A DNA stretch of 15,402 nucleotides from CAYQAE01 sp964415445 [NCBI: uncultured archaeon] (GCA_964415445.1 CAYQAE010000047.1:1-15402), one strand, 5' to 3'. Positions 1-5,856 are shown, counted from the stretch's first letter. A program made the numbers and translations. The notes: generated by a model not told the origin, from the letters alone.

Positions 1-702
1 ATTACTGGAGTTGAACTCAACATAACTTTTTCAAATCCAAATATATGTCAAGGTAGGGACATCTCCCTAGATTTATTGGGATATGGATTTGATATTAATT
101 ATAAACCATTATATGAAAAATTACAAAAAATTGCTAACTATAGAGTAGAGCGAGCAGAAAAAATAATGGAAAAAATTAACAAAGAATTTGAAAAAGAAAA
201 AATAGATCCCCTAACTTCAGAAGATATAAAAAAAATACAAGAATCTGTAGATGGTAGTTTTGGAAGACCACATATTGCTAACTATTTAATTAAAAAAGGA
301 ATAGTCAAAGACAAACAAGAAGCATTTGATAAATATCTAGTTAAATGTAATGTTGCGAAATATCCTTTGTCCATTGAAGAGGCAGCTGATTTAGTTCATA
401 AAGCCCGGGGATATACATCACTAGCTCATCCAAATGATCCACATGGCACTTCACTAATTAAAGTCTCAAAAGATTTAGATGAGCAGACTAAATTTATAGA
501 AAAGTATCTAATTAATTTCCTAGATGGAGTGGAATGTTGGCATACAAGGCTTGATCAAAAAACTACTGATCATTATTTAAATTTTGTAAAAGGCCATCAA
601 TTGATAGCCACAGGTGGTAGTGATTGTCATCAAAAACCAATTTTGATGGGAAATTTAAATATAGATGAATTTGTAGCTAGTCAGTTTCATAAGGTGTTAT
701 AA
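1..702 (+). CDS. PHP-domain phosphoesterase (TrpH/YciV-like), 5' truncated by window edge
   Basis: The frame is open from base 1, so the start lies outside the window; the TTG at 76 is only a Leu codon inside the conserved segment 'LLGYGFD'. The 233 visible residues match the PHP metallo-phosphoesterase family of the TrpH/YciV type (COG0613): 'GVELN' and 'LLGYGFD' near the beginning, an insert containing 'GRPHIANYLIKKG' (about 325-360 shifted region, bases 259-300), the metal-site motif 'LAHPND' (His at 427-429), and the terminal 'ATGGSDCH' (bases 607-630) that supplies the last Asp and His metal ligands. Characterised relatives hydrolyse 3',5'-nucleoside bisphosphates or shorten RNA 5' ends; the exact substrate here cannot be read from the sequence. 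The N-terminal HxH metal motif would lie upstream and is not visible. The TAA stop overlaps the next gene's ATG by one base (TAATG), suggesting translational coupling. Confidence 0.88.
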   Translation: MTGVELNITFSNPNICQGRDISLDLLGYGFDINYKPLYEKLQKIANYRVERAEKIMEKINKEFEKEKIDPLTSEDIKKIQESVDGSFGRPHIANYLIKKGIVKDKQEAFDKYLVKCNVAKYPLSIEEAADLVHKARGYTSLAHPNDPHGTSLIKVSKDLDEQTKFIEKYLINFLDGVECWHTRLDQKTTDHYLNFVKGHQLIATGGSDCHQKPILMGNLNIDEFVASQFHKVL

Positions 703-1694
703 TGTTAGCAGATGATCTAAAGGATCCAAAGACATATCCAGAAAAACCATCAAAAATTGATATGGTAGAAACTCATATATCTCAAGTATTTATTGGAGAT
801 AAATATGTATACAAGATAAAAAAGGAAGTAAATTTTGGATTTCTAAATTTCTCTACATTAGAGAAGAGAAAGTATTATTGTGAAAAAGAAGTAGAGCTAA
901 ATAGACGTTTTTCAGATGGAATTTATCTAGGAGTAGTCCCTATTACTTTTGACGGTAGAAAACATTCAATTGATTCAGATGGCGAGATTGTAGAATATGC
1001 CACTAAAATGAAGCGGATACCAGACGAAAATTTATTGAAAAACAAATTAGAAAGTAATGAAATTTCAGAAAAAGAATTAGAAGATATTGCAAAAACTATA
1101 GTTTACAATCATAAAAAAGCAGAAACTAATGATAAAATTAAGGAATTTGGAAAAATTAAGGCAGTTAAAAAAAACACAGATGAGAATTTTGAGCAGACTG
1201 AAAAGTATATAGGAAAAACAATTGAAAAGAAAAATTATAATGAATTGAAAAAATGGACTGAAAATTTCTATAAAGACAATAAAGAATTGTTTGAAAGAAG
1301 GATTAAAGAGGGAAAAATCAAAGATTGTCATGGCGATCTACATACTGAACATATTTGTATAATGGATAAAATTCATCTAATTGATTGTATTGAATTTAAT
1401 GAAAGATTTAGGTACGCTGATATATTATCTGATTTAGGATTTTTGCTTATGGATTTAGAGTTTAGAGAAAATTTCAAAGAAGCCAAAAAAATTCATGATG
1501 CATATATTTTGGAATCAAAAGAAGAGAATATTGAAAATTTAATTAATTTCTATAAAGTCTATAGGGCATGTGTTAGAGGCAAAGTTACCTGTTTTTTATT
1601 GGATAATCCTCAATTAGAAGAGTCTAAAAAGGAAGAAATTACAAAAAAAGCTAGTAAATATTTTAAATTGGCTAAAGAATATATAAAAAAATAA
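702..1694 (+). CDS. Aminoglycoside-phosphotransferase-like kinase (COG2187 type)
   Basis: A 330-aa soluble protein with the kinase fold of aminoglycoside/choline phosphotransferases. A candidate ATP-binding lysine lies in 'VYKIKKEVNFGF' (residues 36-47). The catalytic loop is 'DCHGDLHTEHI' (residues 208-218; Brenner-type HGDLH with His instead of the usual Asn at the end), and the metal-binding Asp is in 'LIDCIEFNERFRYADI' (residues 226-241), followed by 'SDLGFLLMDLE'. These motifs are those of COG2187, whose bacterial members are often fused at the C-terminus to a COG0645 P-loop kinase; this protein stops where that domain would begin, and a free COG0645-like kinase sits at 5106-5705. Substrate unknown; antibiotic resistance should not be assumed. 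The start overlaps the preceding stop (TAATG). Lysine-rich and low-GC like its neighbours. Confidence 0.82.
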   Translation: MLADDLKDPKTYPEKPSKIDMVETHISQVFIGDKYVYKIKKEVNFGFLNFSTLEKRKYYCEKEVELNRRFSDGIYLGVVPITFDGRKHSIDSDGEIVEYATKMKRIPDENLLKNKLESNEISEKELEDIAKTIVYNHKKAETNDKIKEFGKIKAVKKNTDENFEQTEKYIGKTIEKKNYNELKKWTENFYKDNKELFERRIKEGKIKDCHGDLHTEHICIMDKIHLIDCIEFNERFRYADILSDLGFLLMDLEFRENFKEAKKIHDAYILESKEENIENLINFYKVYRACVRGKVTCFLLDNPQLEESKKEEITKKASKYFKLAKEYIKK

Positions 1695-1700
1695 AAAAAA
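1685..1700 (-). terminator. T-rich terminator of the SWIM gene
   Basis: Just after the TAA stop of the minus-strand gene the minus-strand sequence reads as two T runs (8 T, A, 7 T). Archaeal transcription often ends at such runs without a hairpin. The run lies over the last codons of the convergent kinase gene, so the two genes share this end. Confidence 0.45.
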
Positions 1701-3134
1701 TTAGAAATAGACATCATTATCATCATTTTCTTCTGTGGGATAATCTATAAAAGGATTTTCAGATTCACCTGTCCCGCCAGCTTCTCTTTGGGCCCATTTG
1801 GGATTATCAAACATTGTTAGCAATTCATAATATTTTGCTTGATGATCTGTTGTAAAGTATTCCCATTCTTCTGGATTTTTTAGCCATTGTCCACGCCAAG
1901 GACGGATCGAAATCTCTAATGGTGATTTTTTACCATCCACTGTGGCTGCTATTTTACTTATCAAAAGAGGTGCATTTACTCTTCTTCTAAGATAAGAAAA
2001 ATTAGGAATCCGTCTAATAAGACCAAATTGCTCACAAGTTTGTGTAATACGTCCTTTAAAAGTAGTCTCAAACCAAGGAATCATTTCATGGTTTTTAACT
2101 TGTTGGCGCACAATTGAAGGAATAGAATTATCATCTATCTCATAATCATCCTTTGGCACCATAAATTCTATCATTTTTTTTGAAAGTGGTTTTGATAGCA
2201 CAAAAGGACAATATTCAGCCATGTATTTTGAAACTTCACGTAACAAACGACCATCAATGTATATCCATTTGATCATTTTCCTTGTAATCTTCCAAAAAAT
2301 TGGGTTCTTCCTACCTTCAATATAAGGTAATTCAAACAATTTTAAAGGAAGAAATATCTCTTTCAACCGCTCTCTATTTTTAAACTTTGGCCTCTCAATC
2401 TCAATTTCTACATCCTGTGTTGTAGCTTCGGGATTGTAAAGTAACATCAAAGCAGCAAGTATATGTTTACAGATCACAAACTTTGAGTACTGCTCTAATT
2501 TTACTTTATCATAATGACAACGGTAACAACTACAATTTGTATTGACAGTTGAAGACCAAATATTGATTGTATCATTTACCAGCGTTATCAACGAATTCAA
2601 TCTTATTTCGTAAATATGAGGTCCACTTGCTGCAGGTATCTTGCAATCGCCAGCATCATTGCAAAAAACAATTTTAATTGTTTTTCTATCAAATAAATGA
2701 CTTTCATCTCGTTTTTCAGCACCAGCCAAAATATTTTCCCATTCTTCATCATTAAACTTACATATTTCTTTTACATCGGAGCCATATCTAAAAATGAAGG
2801 ATCTAATGGCAGAGGTAAAAGGAAAGAAAATAATCATTTGATATAGCTGAAGCCAAACGCCCCACTCCAAGATATAATAAGGTCTAGATAAAACCCATTT
2901 ATTTTGAAGATGTGCATGGGCATATGTTGTCGTCGTATCAGAAGGCCTTTCTTCTAAAGCAACATTGTTTCCTGTTTTATCTAAAGATGAAAAAAAAGCA
3001 CCGTTATCTTCTATAAATTTGTCAGATTTTCTGAAGAAGCTTAATTCCTCTTTTTTTATTATCCCATTTTTTGGATCCAAAATTTCTTTCAAAATATTCG
3101 AGTCCATAGGGTCTGGATTAAAATTTGGTATCAT
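1701..3134 (-). CDS. SWIM zinc-finger protein of unknown function
   Basis: A 477-aa protein, not recognised as a named family. Its one clear domain is a SWIM zinc finger: the pattern CxC-x(18)-CxH is met by Cys201, Cys203, Cys222 and His224 ('CSCYRC' and 'VICKHILA'), preceded by the usual strand-forming segment 'TINIWSSTV'. SWIM fingers bind DNA, RNA or proteins and occur in SNF2 ATPases, MULE transposases and stand-alone archaeal proteins; no helicase or transposase domain is seen here. Extra cysteines at 158, 164 and 206 may or may not matter. The N-terminal 200 residues are aromatic-rich, and the tail is acidic ('EENDDNDVYF'). It runs convergently into the kinase gene with 6 bases between them. 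ATG start; an AT-rich TATA-like box 10-25 bases upstream suggests a leaderless or very short-leader mRNA. Confidence 0.75.
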   Translation of the reverse strand: MIPNFNPDPMDSNILKEILDPKNGIIKKEELSFFRKSDKFIEDNGAFFSSLDKTGNNVALEERPSDTTTTYAHAHLQNKWVLSRPYYILEWGVWLQLYQMIIFFPFTSAIRSFIFRYGSDVKEICKFNDEEWENILAGAEKRDESHLFDRKTIKIVFCNDAGDCKIPAASGPHIYEIRLNSLITLVNDTINIWSSTVNTNCSCYRCHYDKVKLEQYSKFVICKHILAALMLLYNPEATTQDVEIEIERPKFKNRERLKEIFLPLKLFELPYIEGRKNPIFWKITRKMIKWIYIDGRLLREVSKYMAEYCPFVLSKPLSKKMIEFMVPKDDYEIDDNSIPSIVRQQVKNHEMIPWFETTFKGRITQTCEQFGLIRRIPNFSYLRRRVNAPLLISKIAATVDGKKSPLEISIRPWRGQWLKNPEEWEYFTTDHQAKYYELLTMFDNPKWAQREAGGTGESENPFIDYPTEENDDNDVYF

Positions 3135-3143
3135 TTTTGTTCT

Positions 3144-3159
3144 CTTATATTTTTAAAAT
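3144..3159 (-). promoter_or_regulatory. Probable TATA region of the SWIM gene
   Basis: On the minus strand this reads ATTTTAAAAATATAAG and lies 10-25 bases before the ATG at 3134. Transcription starting about 25 bases after the box centre would begin at or near the ATG, as in leaderless archaeal mRNAs. In such AT-rich DNA the exact box is uncertain. Confidence 0.35.
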
Positions 3160-3233
3160 AATTTTAATTAGACATTTTTTATTTTGAGAACAAGATGAAG
3201 TCTTAAACTCCAATAATTGCCATAGGCAAGTTT

Positions 3234-3260
3234 CAATAATAATTATCGAACTTATTATTG
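3234..3260. repeat. Perfect 9-bp inverted repeat in the divergent intergenic region
   Basis: CAATAATAA (3234-3242) and TTATTATTG (3252-3260) are exact reverse complements separated by 9 bases. It lies between the divergent promoters of the SWIM gene and the 132-aa gene. It may be a protein-binding site or a hairpin; AT-richness makes chance inverted repeats common. Confidence 0.4.
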
Positions 3261-3274
3261 TTTAATTTACTTAC

Positions 3275-3292
3275 TTTTAAACTTGTTTAAAA
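3275..3292. repeat. 18-bp near-palindrome next to a TATA box
   Basis: TTTTAAAC-TT-GTTTAAAA: two exact 8-bp arms around a 2-base centre. It lies a few bases upstream of the predicted TATA element of the 3435 gene, a usual position for a regulator or BRE-proximal operator in archaea. No regulator can be named. Confidence 0.4.
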
Positions 3293-3296
3293 ACAA

Positions 3297-3311
3297 AGGT
3301 TTTTATACAAA
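3297..3311 (+). promoter_or_regulatory. Predicted TATA promoter of the 3435 gene
   Basis: AGGTTTTTATACAAA contains a TATA-like core with purines before it. A start about 25 bases downstream falls near 3330 and leaves a leader of about 105 bases before the ATG at 3435, which is long for archaea. Confidence 0.4.
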
Positions 3312-3329
3312 TTAACATATGCTTTTAAT

Positions 3330-3434
3330 CTACAGTGATAATTTCACTTTATGATCAAATAGATCAAATCATATGCTTTGAGCTTTTCTTTTCTGACTTA
3401 AAATGAATTTTAGATTATACTGGTGATTATTTAA
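3330..3434 (+). promoter_or_regulatory. Long hairpin-containing 5' leader
   Basis: The predicted leader holds two small perfect hairpins: AGTGA-TAATT-TCACT (3334-3348) and TGATC-AAATA-GATCA (3352-3366). It also holds the direct repeat CATATGCTTT at 3316-3325 and 3370-3379, the first copy falling around the predicted start. A GGTGAT ribosome binding site (3422-3427) precedes the ATG at 3435 by 7 bases. Individually the stems are short; the cluster is suggestive only. Confidence 0.3.
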
Positions 3435-3833
3435 ATGTCAGAAAAAAAGAAAATTAAAAAAAGAAATGGAATAGAATTGATTAATTTTGCAATAGAAGCA
3501 CTACAAGAACAAGAAAAATCAACAGAACAAGAATATAGTCTAAATAAATTGAAAAAATTCAAAAATATTTGCGGAGAATTAGGTAATAATTTAGCTATTA
3601 TTGCTGAAAAAGCAAGAAAAATAAATGTAAAAAAGGATATTAATGCAATAAAAGCCAAATTAAATAAAAAAACATTTGAAGTTTTGAGTAATTATGACTT
3701 AAAAAAGAAACAAAAAGAAGAAATCAGAAAAATAATTTCTGAGATCCCATTAGAGGATATTACCTCCAAATACTTGAAAAACAAGATAGCAGAGATTTTA
3801 TTGGGCACTGATATCGAAAAACTAATTTTATAA
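3435..3833 (+). CDS. Lysine-rich helical protein, unknown function
   Basis: A 132-aa protein, not recognised. It is strongly basic and almost wholly helix-forming, with a Lys-rich N-terminus ('MSEKKKIKKRNG'), probable coiled-coil stretches around residues 15-65 and 85-105, and no membrane segment, cysteine or obvious catalytic motif. The ATG has a good GGTGAT ribosome binding site 7 bases upstream, which supports it as a real gene. It stands alone between a divergent SWIM gene and the leader of another small gene, with a T-run terminator right after its TAA. Basic charge and helices would suit nucleic-acid or membrane-surface binding, but nothing proves this. Confidence 0.68.
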   Translation: MSEKKKIKKRNGIELINFAIEALQEQEKSTEQEYSLNKLKKFKNICGELGNNLAIIAEKARKINVKKDINAIKAKLNKKTFEVLSNYDLKKKQKEEIRKIISEIPLEDITSKYLKNKIAEILLGTDIEKLIL

Positions 3834-3852
3834 TTTTTTTTCCTTATTTTTT
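3834..3852 (+). terminator. T-rich terminator after the 132-aa gene
   Basis: Eight T directly after the TAA stop, then CC and another T-rich run (3844-3852). This is typical of hairpin-less archaeal termination. Confidence 0.5.
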
Positions 3853-3863
3853 ACTTAAGCTAA

Positions 3864-3876
3864 TGTTTATATATGA
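3864..3876 (+). promoter_or_regulatory. Predicted TATA promoter for the structured leader and 4101 gene
   Basis: TGTTTATATATGA is one of the best TATA boxes in the window. A start about 25 bases downstream (near 3895) gives a leader of roughly 205 bases before the coding start at 4101. Confidence 0.5.
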
Positions 3877-3924
3877 GACAATTCTATCTATTTGTACTTA
3901 TATATTTCAATTTCATAATTCAAA

Positions 3925-4003
3925 TTCATCTCTAATTTAGATGAAAAATAAGCATTCACGAAGTGAGTAGCTTATTTAATTTTAATAGATAGTTTGACTA
4001 TCT
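3925..4003 (+). ncRNA. Candidate structured RNA or leader: three consecutive hairpins
   Basis: Three hairpins follow one another. First, TTCATCT-(7)-AGATGAA (3925-3945). Second, AAATAAGC (3946-3953) pairs with GCTTATTT (3970-3977) and continues inward through AT..GT and TCAC/GTGA (one G-U pair, one bulged A at 3969) to a GAA loop, giving about 14 pairs. Third, AGATAG-TTTGA-CTATCT (3987-4003). The second stem is far better than expected by chance. The block lies downstream of a strong TATA box and upstream of a gene with a near-perfect ribosome binding site. It could be a small RNA ending near the T-rich 3974-3983 stretch or a regulatory leader. No known riboswitch, C/D-box or H/ACA signature was recognised. 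Confidence 0.4.
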
Positions 4004-4039
4004 TAGAAACTAGTTTTAGTATATCTTTTGGATATTTTA

Positions 4040-4075
4040 ATGCCTCTAATATTATTAAATTTGATTAAATGTTAA
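4040..4075 (+). CDS. Possible 11-aa upstream ORF in the 4101 leader
   Basis: ATG at 4040 opens an 11-codon frame (MPLILLNLIKC) ending in TAA at 4073-4075, 25 bases before the downstream ATG. Its first ten bases, ATGCCTCTAA, are identical to the first ten bases of the 79-aa gene at 4101, so it is either a duplicated start region or a leader peptide. Its ribosome binding site is weak. It may not be translated. Confidence 0.2.
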   Translation: MPLILLNLIKC

Positions 4076-4100
4076 TTCAAAATAATGGAGGTGAAATATT

Positions 4101-4340
4101 ATGCCTCTAAAAAGTTGGGTATCTACAGCATCTTGGTTGAATCAATTGGCAGATGATGTAGAAAAAACCCATCCAATCTTAGCTCAAACGCTAAGAAAAA
4201 AGATAGATGAACTGGGTATAAAATGGAAAGACGCCGAAATTAATCGCGGAGAATTATTAAATTCAATTAAAGAACTTGAAGACGCGATTAGTTTTGGCTA
4301 TGGCATTTCAAATGCCGTCTCAACTATTTTAAAACTATAA
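4101..4340 (+). CDS. Small helical protein, unknown function
   Basis: A 79-aa soluble protein, not recognised. It begins 'MPLKSWVSTASWL', is acidic and helical in the middle ('LNQLADDVEKTHPIL', 'LLNSIKELEDAI'), and ends hydrophobic ('ISNAVSTILKL'). No cysteines or metal motifs. The start is fixed by the strongest ribosome binding site in the window, GGAGGTGA at 4087-4094, six bases before the ATG. Upstream is a leader of about 200 bases with three hairpins and a possible 11-codon ORF; downstream is a two-part T run. Its size, strong translation signal and structured leader suggest a highly expressed or tightly controlled small protein; antitoxin or leader-controlled regulator are guesses only. 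Confidence 0.7.
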   Translation: MPLKSWVSTASWLNQLADDVEKTHPILAQTLRKKIDELGIKWKDAEINRGELLNSIKELEDAISFGYGISNAVSTILKL

Positions 4341-4342
4341 CC

Positions 4343-4358
4343 TTTTTTTTCTTTTTTT
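4343..4358 (+). terminator. T-rich terminator after the 79-aa gene
   Basis: Eight T, a C, then seven T start two bases after the TAA. This ends the plus-strand unit just before the convergent membrane-protein gene. Confidence 0.5.
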
Positions 4359-4872
4359 AAAATGCCCCTACATCTTTTCCTAAATTAAAAAATCCTAAAA
4401 TTAAAAATAGACTCATAAATCCATAAAATAGAGGAGATAAAAATACTAAACTATCACTAACTATAAATGCTATAATCTCTCCAAAATTAGCTAAAAATCC
4501 AGACAATATACCCAAAAGAATATACAACCAATAATTTGCATACCCTCTAACAACTCTATAAAAAGGATAAAGTGCTCGAAATGAAAATAACCAGGCAAAA
4601 CAATACCAAGTGATATAAAACATCCTAACAGGTATTTTTCCATCAATAAAAACTAATAAAGATGAGACAAACAAACTCCAAATTATAATTGCCAAAAATA
4701 CATATTTTCTATACTCTCTAAACTTATCTAAATTTACATCTGTAATTTTTAACTCTGCAGGTAAAACTAAAGTACCTAATGCAATATAGTAATAACCCAT
4801 TAGAGTAAAACTCAAATGAATTACTGCTAAAAATCCATCAATACCTTCTAATCTAATTTTATGAGGGTCCAT
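4357..4872 (-). CDS. Multi-pass membrane protein, 3' part of an amber-interrupted gene
   Basis: This 171-aa uninterrupted stretch carries five predicted membrane segments: around residues 14-36, 55-74, 81-104, 114-137 and 144-164, the last ending 'GFFNLGKDVGAF'. No family recognised; no signal-transduction or catalytic domain is visible. The ATG at 4872 has no ribosome binding site, and the same frame continues upstream as convincing hydrophobic coding sequence ('AKGTILTFIGAF' then 'ISFLSSFF') to a TAG at 4933-4935, and beyond it to an ATG at 5052. I therefore think 4872 is not the ancestral start and the native protein had about 231 residues and seven membrane segments. Whether the product is made by readthrough, by internal start, or not at all cannot be told here. 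Confidence 0.65.
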   Translation of the reverse strand: MDPHKIRLEGIDGFLAVIHLSFTLMGYYYIALGTLVLPAELKITDVNLDKFREYRKYVFLAIIIWSLFVSSLLVFIDGKIPVRMFYITWYCFAWLFSFRALYPFYRVVRGYANYWLYILLGILSGFLANFGEIIAFIVSDSLVFLSPLFYGFMSLFLILGFFNLGKDVGAF

Positions 4873-4932
4873 AAAAAAAGAACTTAAAAAAGAAATAAAT
4901 GCACCAATAAAAGTTAATATAGTCCCTTTAGC

Positions 4933-5052
4933 CTAAAATAGATAAGCTTTTGATCCTCCTTTTGTAGCTTTATATATACTAGTAGTAAAGAATACCACAA
5001 TTAAAGATATACTAAATACAATTATTTCAGTAACTATTAATGAAGATACCAT
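4933..5052 (-). pseudogene. 5' part of the same seven-span membrane protein, ending at in-frame TAG
   Basis: ATG at 5052 opens a 39-codon frame ('MVSSLIVTEIIVF', a membrane segment at residues 5-25, then 'SIYKATKGGSKAYLF') that ends in TAG at 4933-4935. After that codon the same frame continues with no frameshift, giving one more membrane segment before Met at 4872 and the rest of the protein. Joined, the whole is 4357-5052, 231 residues including the amber position, with seven membrane segments. The interrupted codon could have been Trp (TGG) by one change. Explanations: nonsense mutation, sequencing error, programmed readthrough, or pyrrolysine. A 53-base gap separates this start from the divergent kinase gene. 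Confidence 0.55.
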
Positions 5053-5105
5053 AATTTTAGCATATCTTCTAATATTAAAAAATTATCTAAAATTAGAATA
5101 TTAAT

Positions 5106-5705
5106 ATGAATCAAGGTTTTAGCACATTTGTAGAAAATAATTTATCTAAAGATATACTTCTAATCACTACAGGACTTCCTGCAACAGGTAAAACTTCTGC
5201 TGCAAACTACCTTGCAAAAAGATATGATCTACAAATATTAAGAACAGATTTAATTAGGAAAAAGATATTTTCACAAAAAAACATACATAACAAAAAATCA
5301 GCAGCTAATCTAGATTTGAGAAAAAAAGTATATCAAGAGATGTTTAAATACGCAGAAAATCAAATAGATTCAAATGGAGTAATATTAGATGCTACTTTTA
5401 TAAAAAAAGAACTGAGAATGCAAGCAGCAGAGATTGCAAATAACAAAAACAAAAAATTTGTAATATTAGAGACAATTTGTCCAAAAGAGATAGCAATTAT
5501 GAGAATACTAAATCGGACAAAAGAAAATTCTGATTCTAATGCACTCACAAAAGATGCATATGAAAATAATGAGAAAGCCTATGAAGATATAAATATCCAA
5601 AAAATAAAACTAAAATATCCTAAATTATCAGGTCTCTATTTTGTGGTAGATACAAAAGATTACTATCCAAGAACTTGGAAAGTAGTAAAAAGTAAAGAAT
5701 TTTAG
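5106..5705 (+). CDS. P-loop kinase (COG0645-like)
   Basis: A 199-aa soluble nucleotide-binding protein. Walker A is 'GLPATGKT' (residues 23-30) in the context 'LLITTGLPATGKTSAANYL'. Next come 'RTDLIRKKIF' (46-55), typical of the COG0645/zeta-toxin-like kinases, and 'GVILDATFIKKELR' (91-104), where Asp95 is the likely Walker B or catalytic acid; 'RILNRTKE' (133-140) resembles the lid. COG0645 domains phosphorylate small molecules of mostly unknown identity and are commonly fused behind a COG2187 phosphotransferase domain; the matching separate COG2187-like gene is at 702-1694 on the same strand. The start ATG has no clear ribosome binding site and may be leaderless. It ends with TAG. A zeta-type toxin is less likely because there is no partner antitoxin beside it. 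Confidence 0.78.
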   Translation: MNQGFSTFVENNLSKDILLITTGLPATGKTSAANYLAKRYDLQILRTDLIRKKIFSQKNIHNKKSAANLDLRKKVYQEMFKYAENQIDSNGVILDATFIKKELRMQAAEIANNKNKKFVILETICPKEIAIMRILNRTKENSDSNALTKDAYENNEKAYEDINIQKIKLKYPKLSGLYFVVDTKDYYPRTWKVVKSKEF

Positions 5706-5711
5706 AAAAAA

Positions 5712-5754
5712 ATTATTGCCAATAAATTGGCAAAAAAACAGCGATTATTGCCAA
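5712..5754. repeat. Hairpin plus direct repeat behind the kinase gene
   Basis: TTGCCAA-TAAA-TTGGCAA (5716-5733) is a perfect 7-bp stem with a 4-base loop. The 11-base ATTATTGCCAA at 5712-5722 recurs at 5744-5754. Read on the minus strand the stem is followed by AATAATTTTTTT, like an intrinsic terminator for transcripts running out of the Fic gene region; read on the plus strand it follows the kinase TAG stop. Confidence 0.45.
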
Positions 5755-5764
5755 AAAAATCGAA

Positions 5765-5778
5765 ATGTTTTAAAACAT
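5765..5778. repeat. Perfect 14-bp palindrome
   Basis: ATGTTTTAAAACAT is its own reverse complement. It lies in the convergent gap between the kinase and Fic genes, away from any predicted promoter. It could be a protein-binding site or chance in AT-rich DNA. Confidence 0.35.
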
Positions 5779-5856
5779 ATAATTACAAAAGAATTACTAG
5801 ATAAAGAAGATTCTGTTTTATTTATACCTGCATGGTTATTTTTGACAATTTTATAA

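Noticed and set aside
76-78. TTG at 76 as start of the PHP protein
   Set aside because: The conserved family sequence continues upstream to base 1, so the gene is cut by the window edge.
1077-1331. 84-codon Phe/Ile-rich minus-strand frame inside the phosphotransferase-like gene
   Set aside because: It is the complement of a Lys-rich coding region, which always yields hydrophobic shadows, and has no start signal.
702-1694. Antibiotic resistance gene
   Set aside because: The kinase fold is shared with aminoglycoside phosphotransferases, but the motifs are those of the COG2187 family, which has no established resistance role.
2965-3156. 63-codon plus-strand frame over the start of the SWIM gene
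   Set aside because: Shadow of the real gene on the other strand; no ribosome binding site and no domain.
3895-4020. tRNA, C/D-box or H/ACA RNA in the hairpin-rich leader
   Set aside because: No cloverleaf, no T-loop consensus, no paired C and D boxes and no ACA placement were found.
4933-4935. Genome-wide use of TAG as a sense codon (pyrrolysine code)
   Set aside because: TAG is the natural end of at least four intact genes here (kinase, thyA, mtrG, large surface protein), at lengths that fit their families where known. A single in-frame TAG does not show recoding; only local readthrough or mutation is kept as a hypothesis.
5106-5705. Zeta-type toxin of a toxin-antitoxin pair
   Set aside because: The P-loop kinase resembles zeta toxins only generally, and no small antitoxin gene lies directly beside it in the same unit.
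5716-5856. 46-codon plus-strand frame starting at TTG after the kinase gene
   Set aside because: No ribosome binding site, begins inside an inverted repeat, and has no recognisable features; its protein-like look is probably chance.
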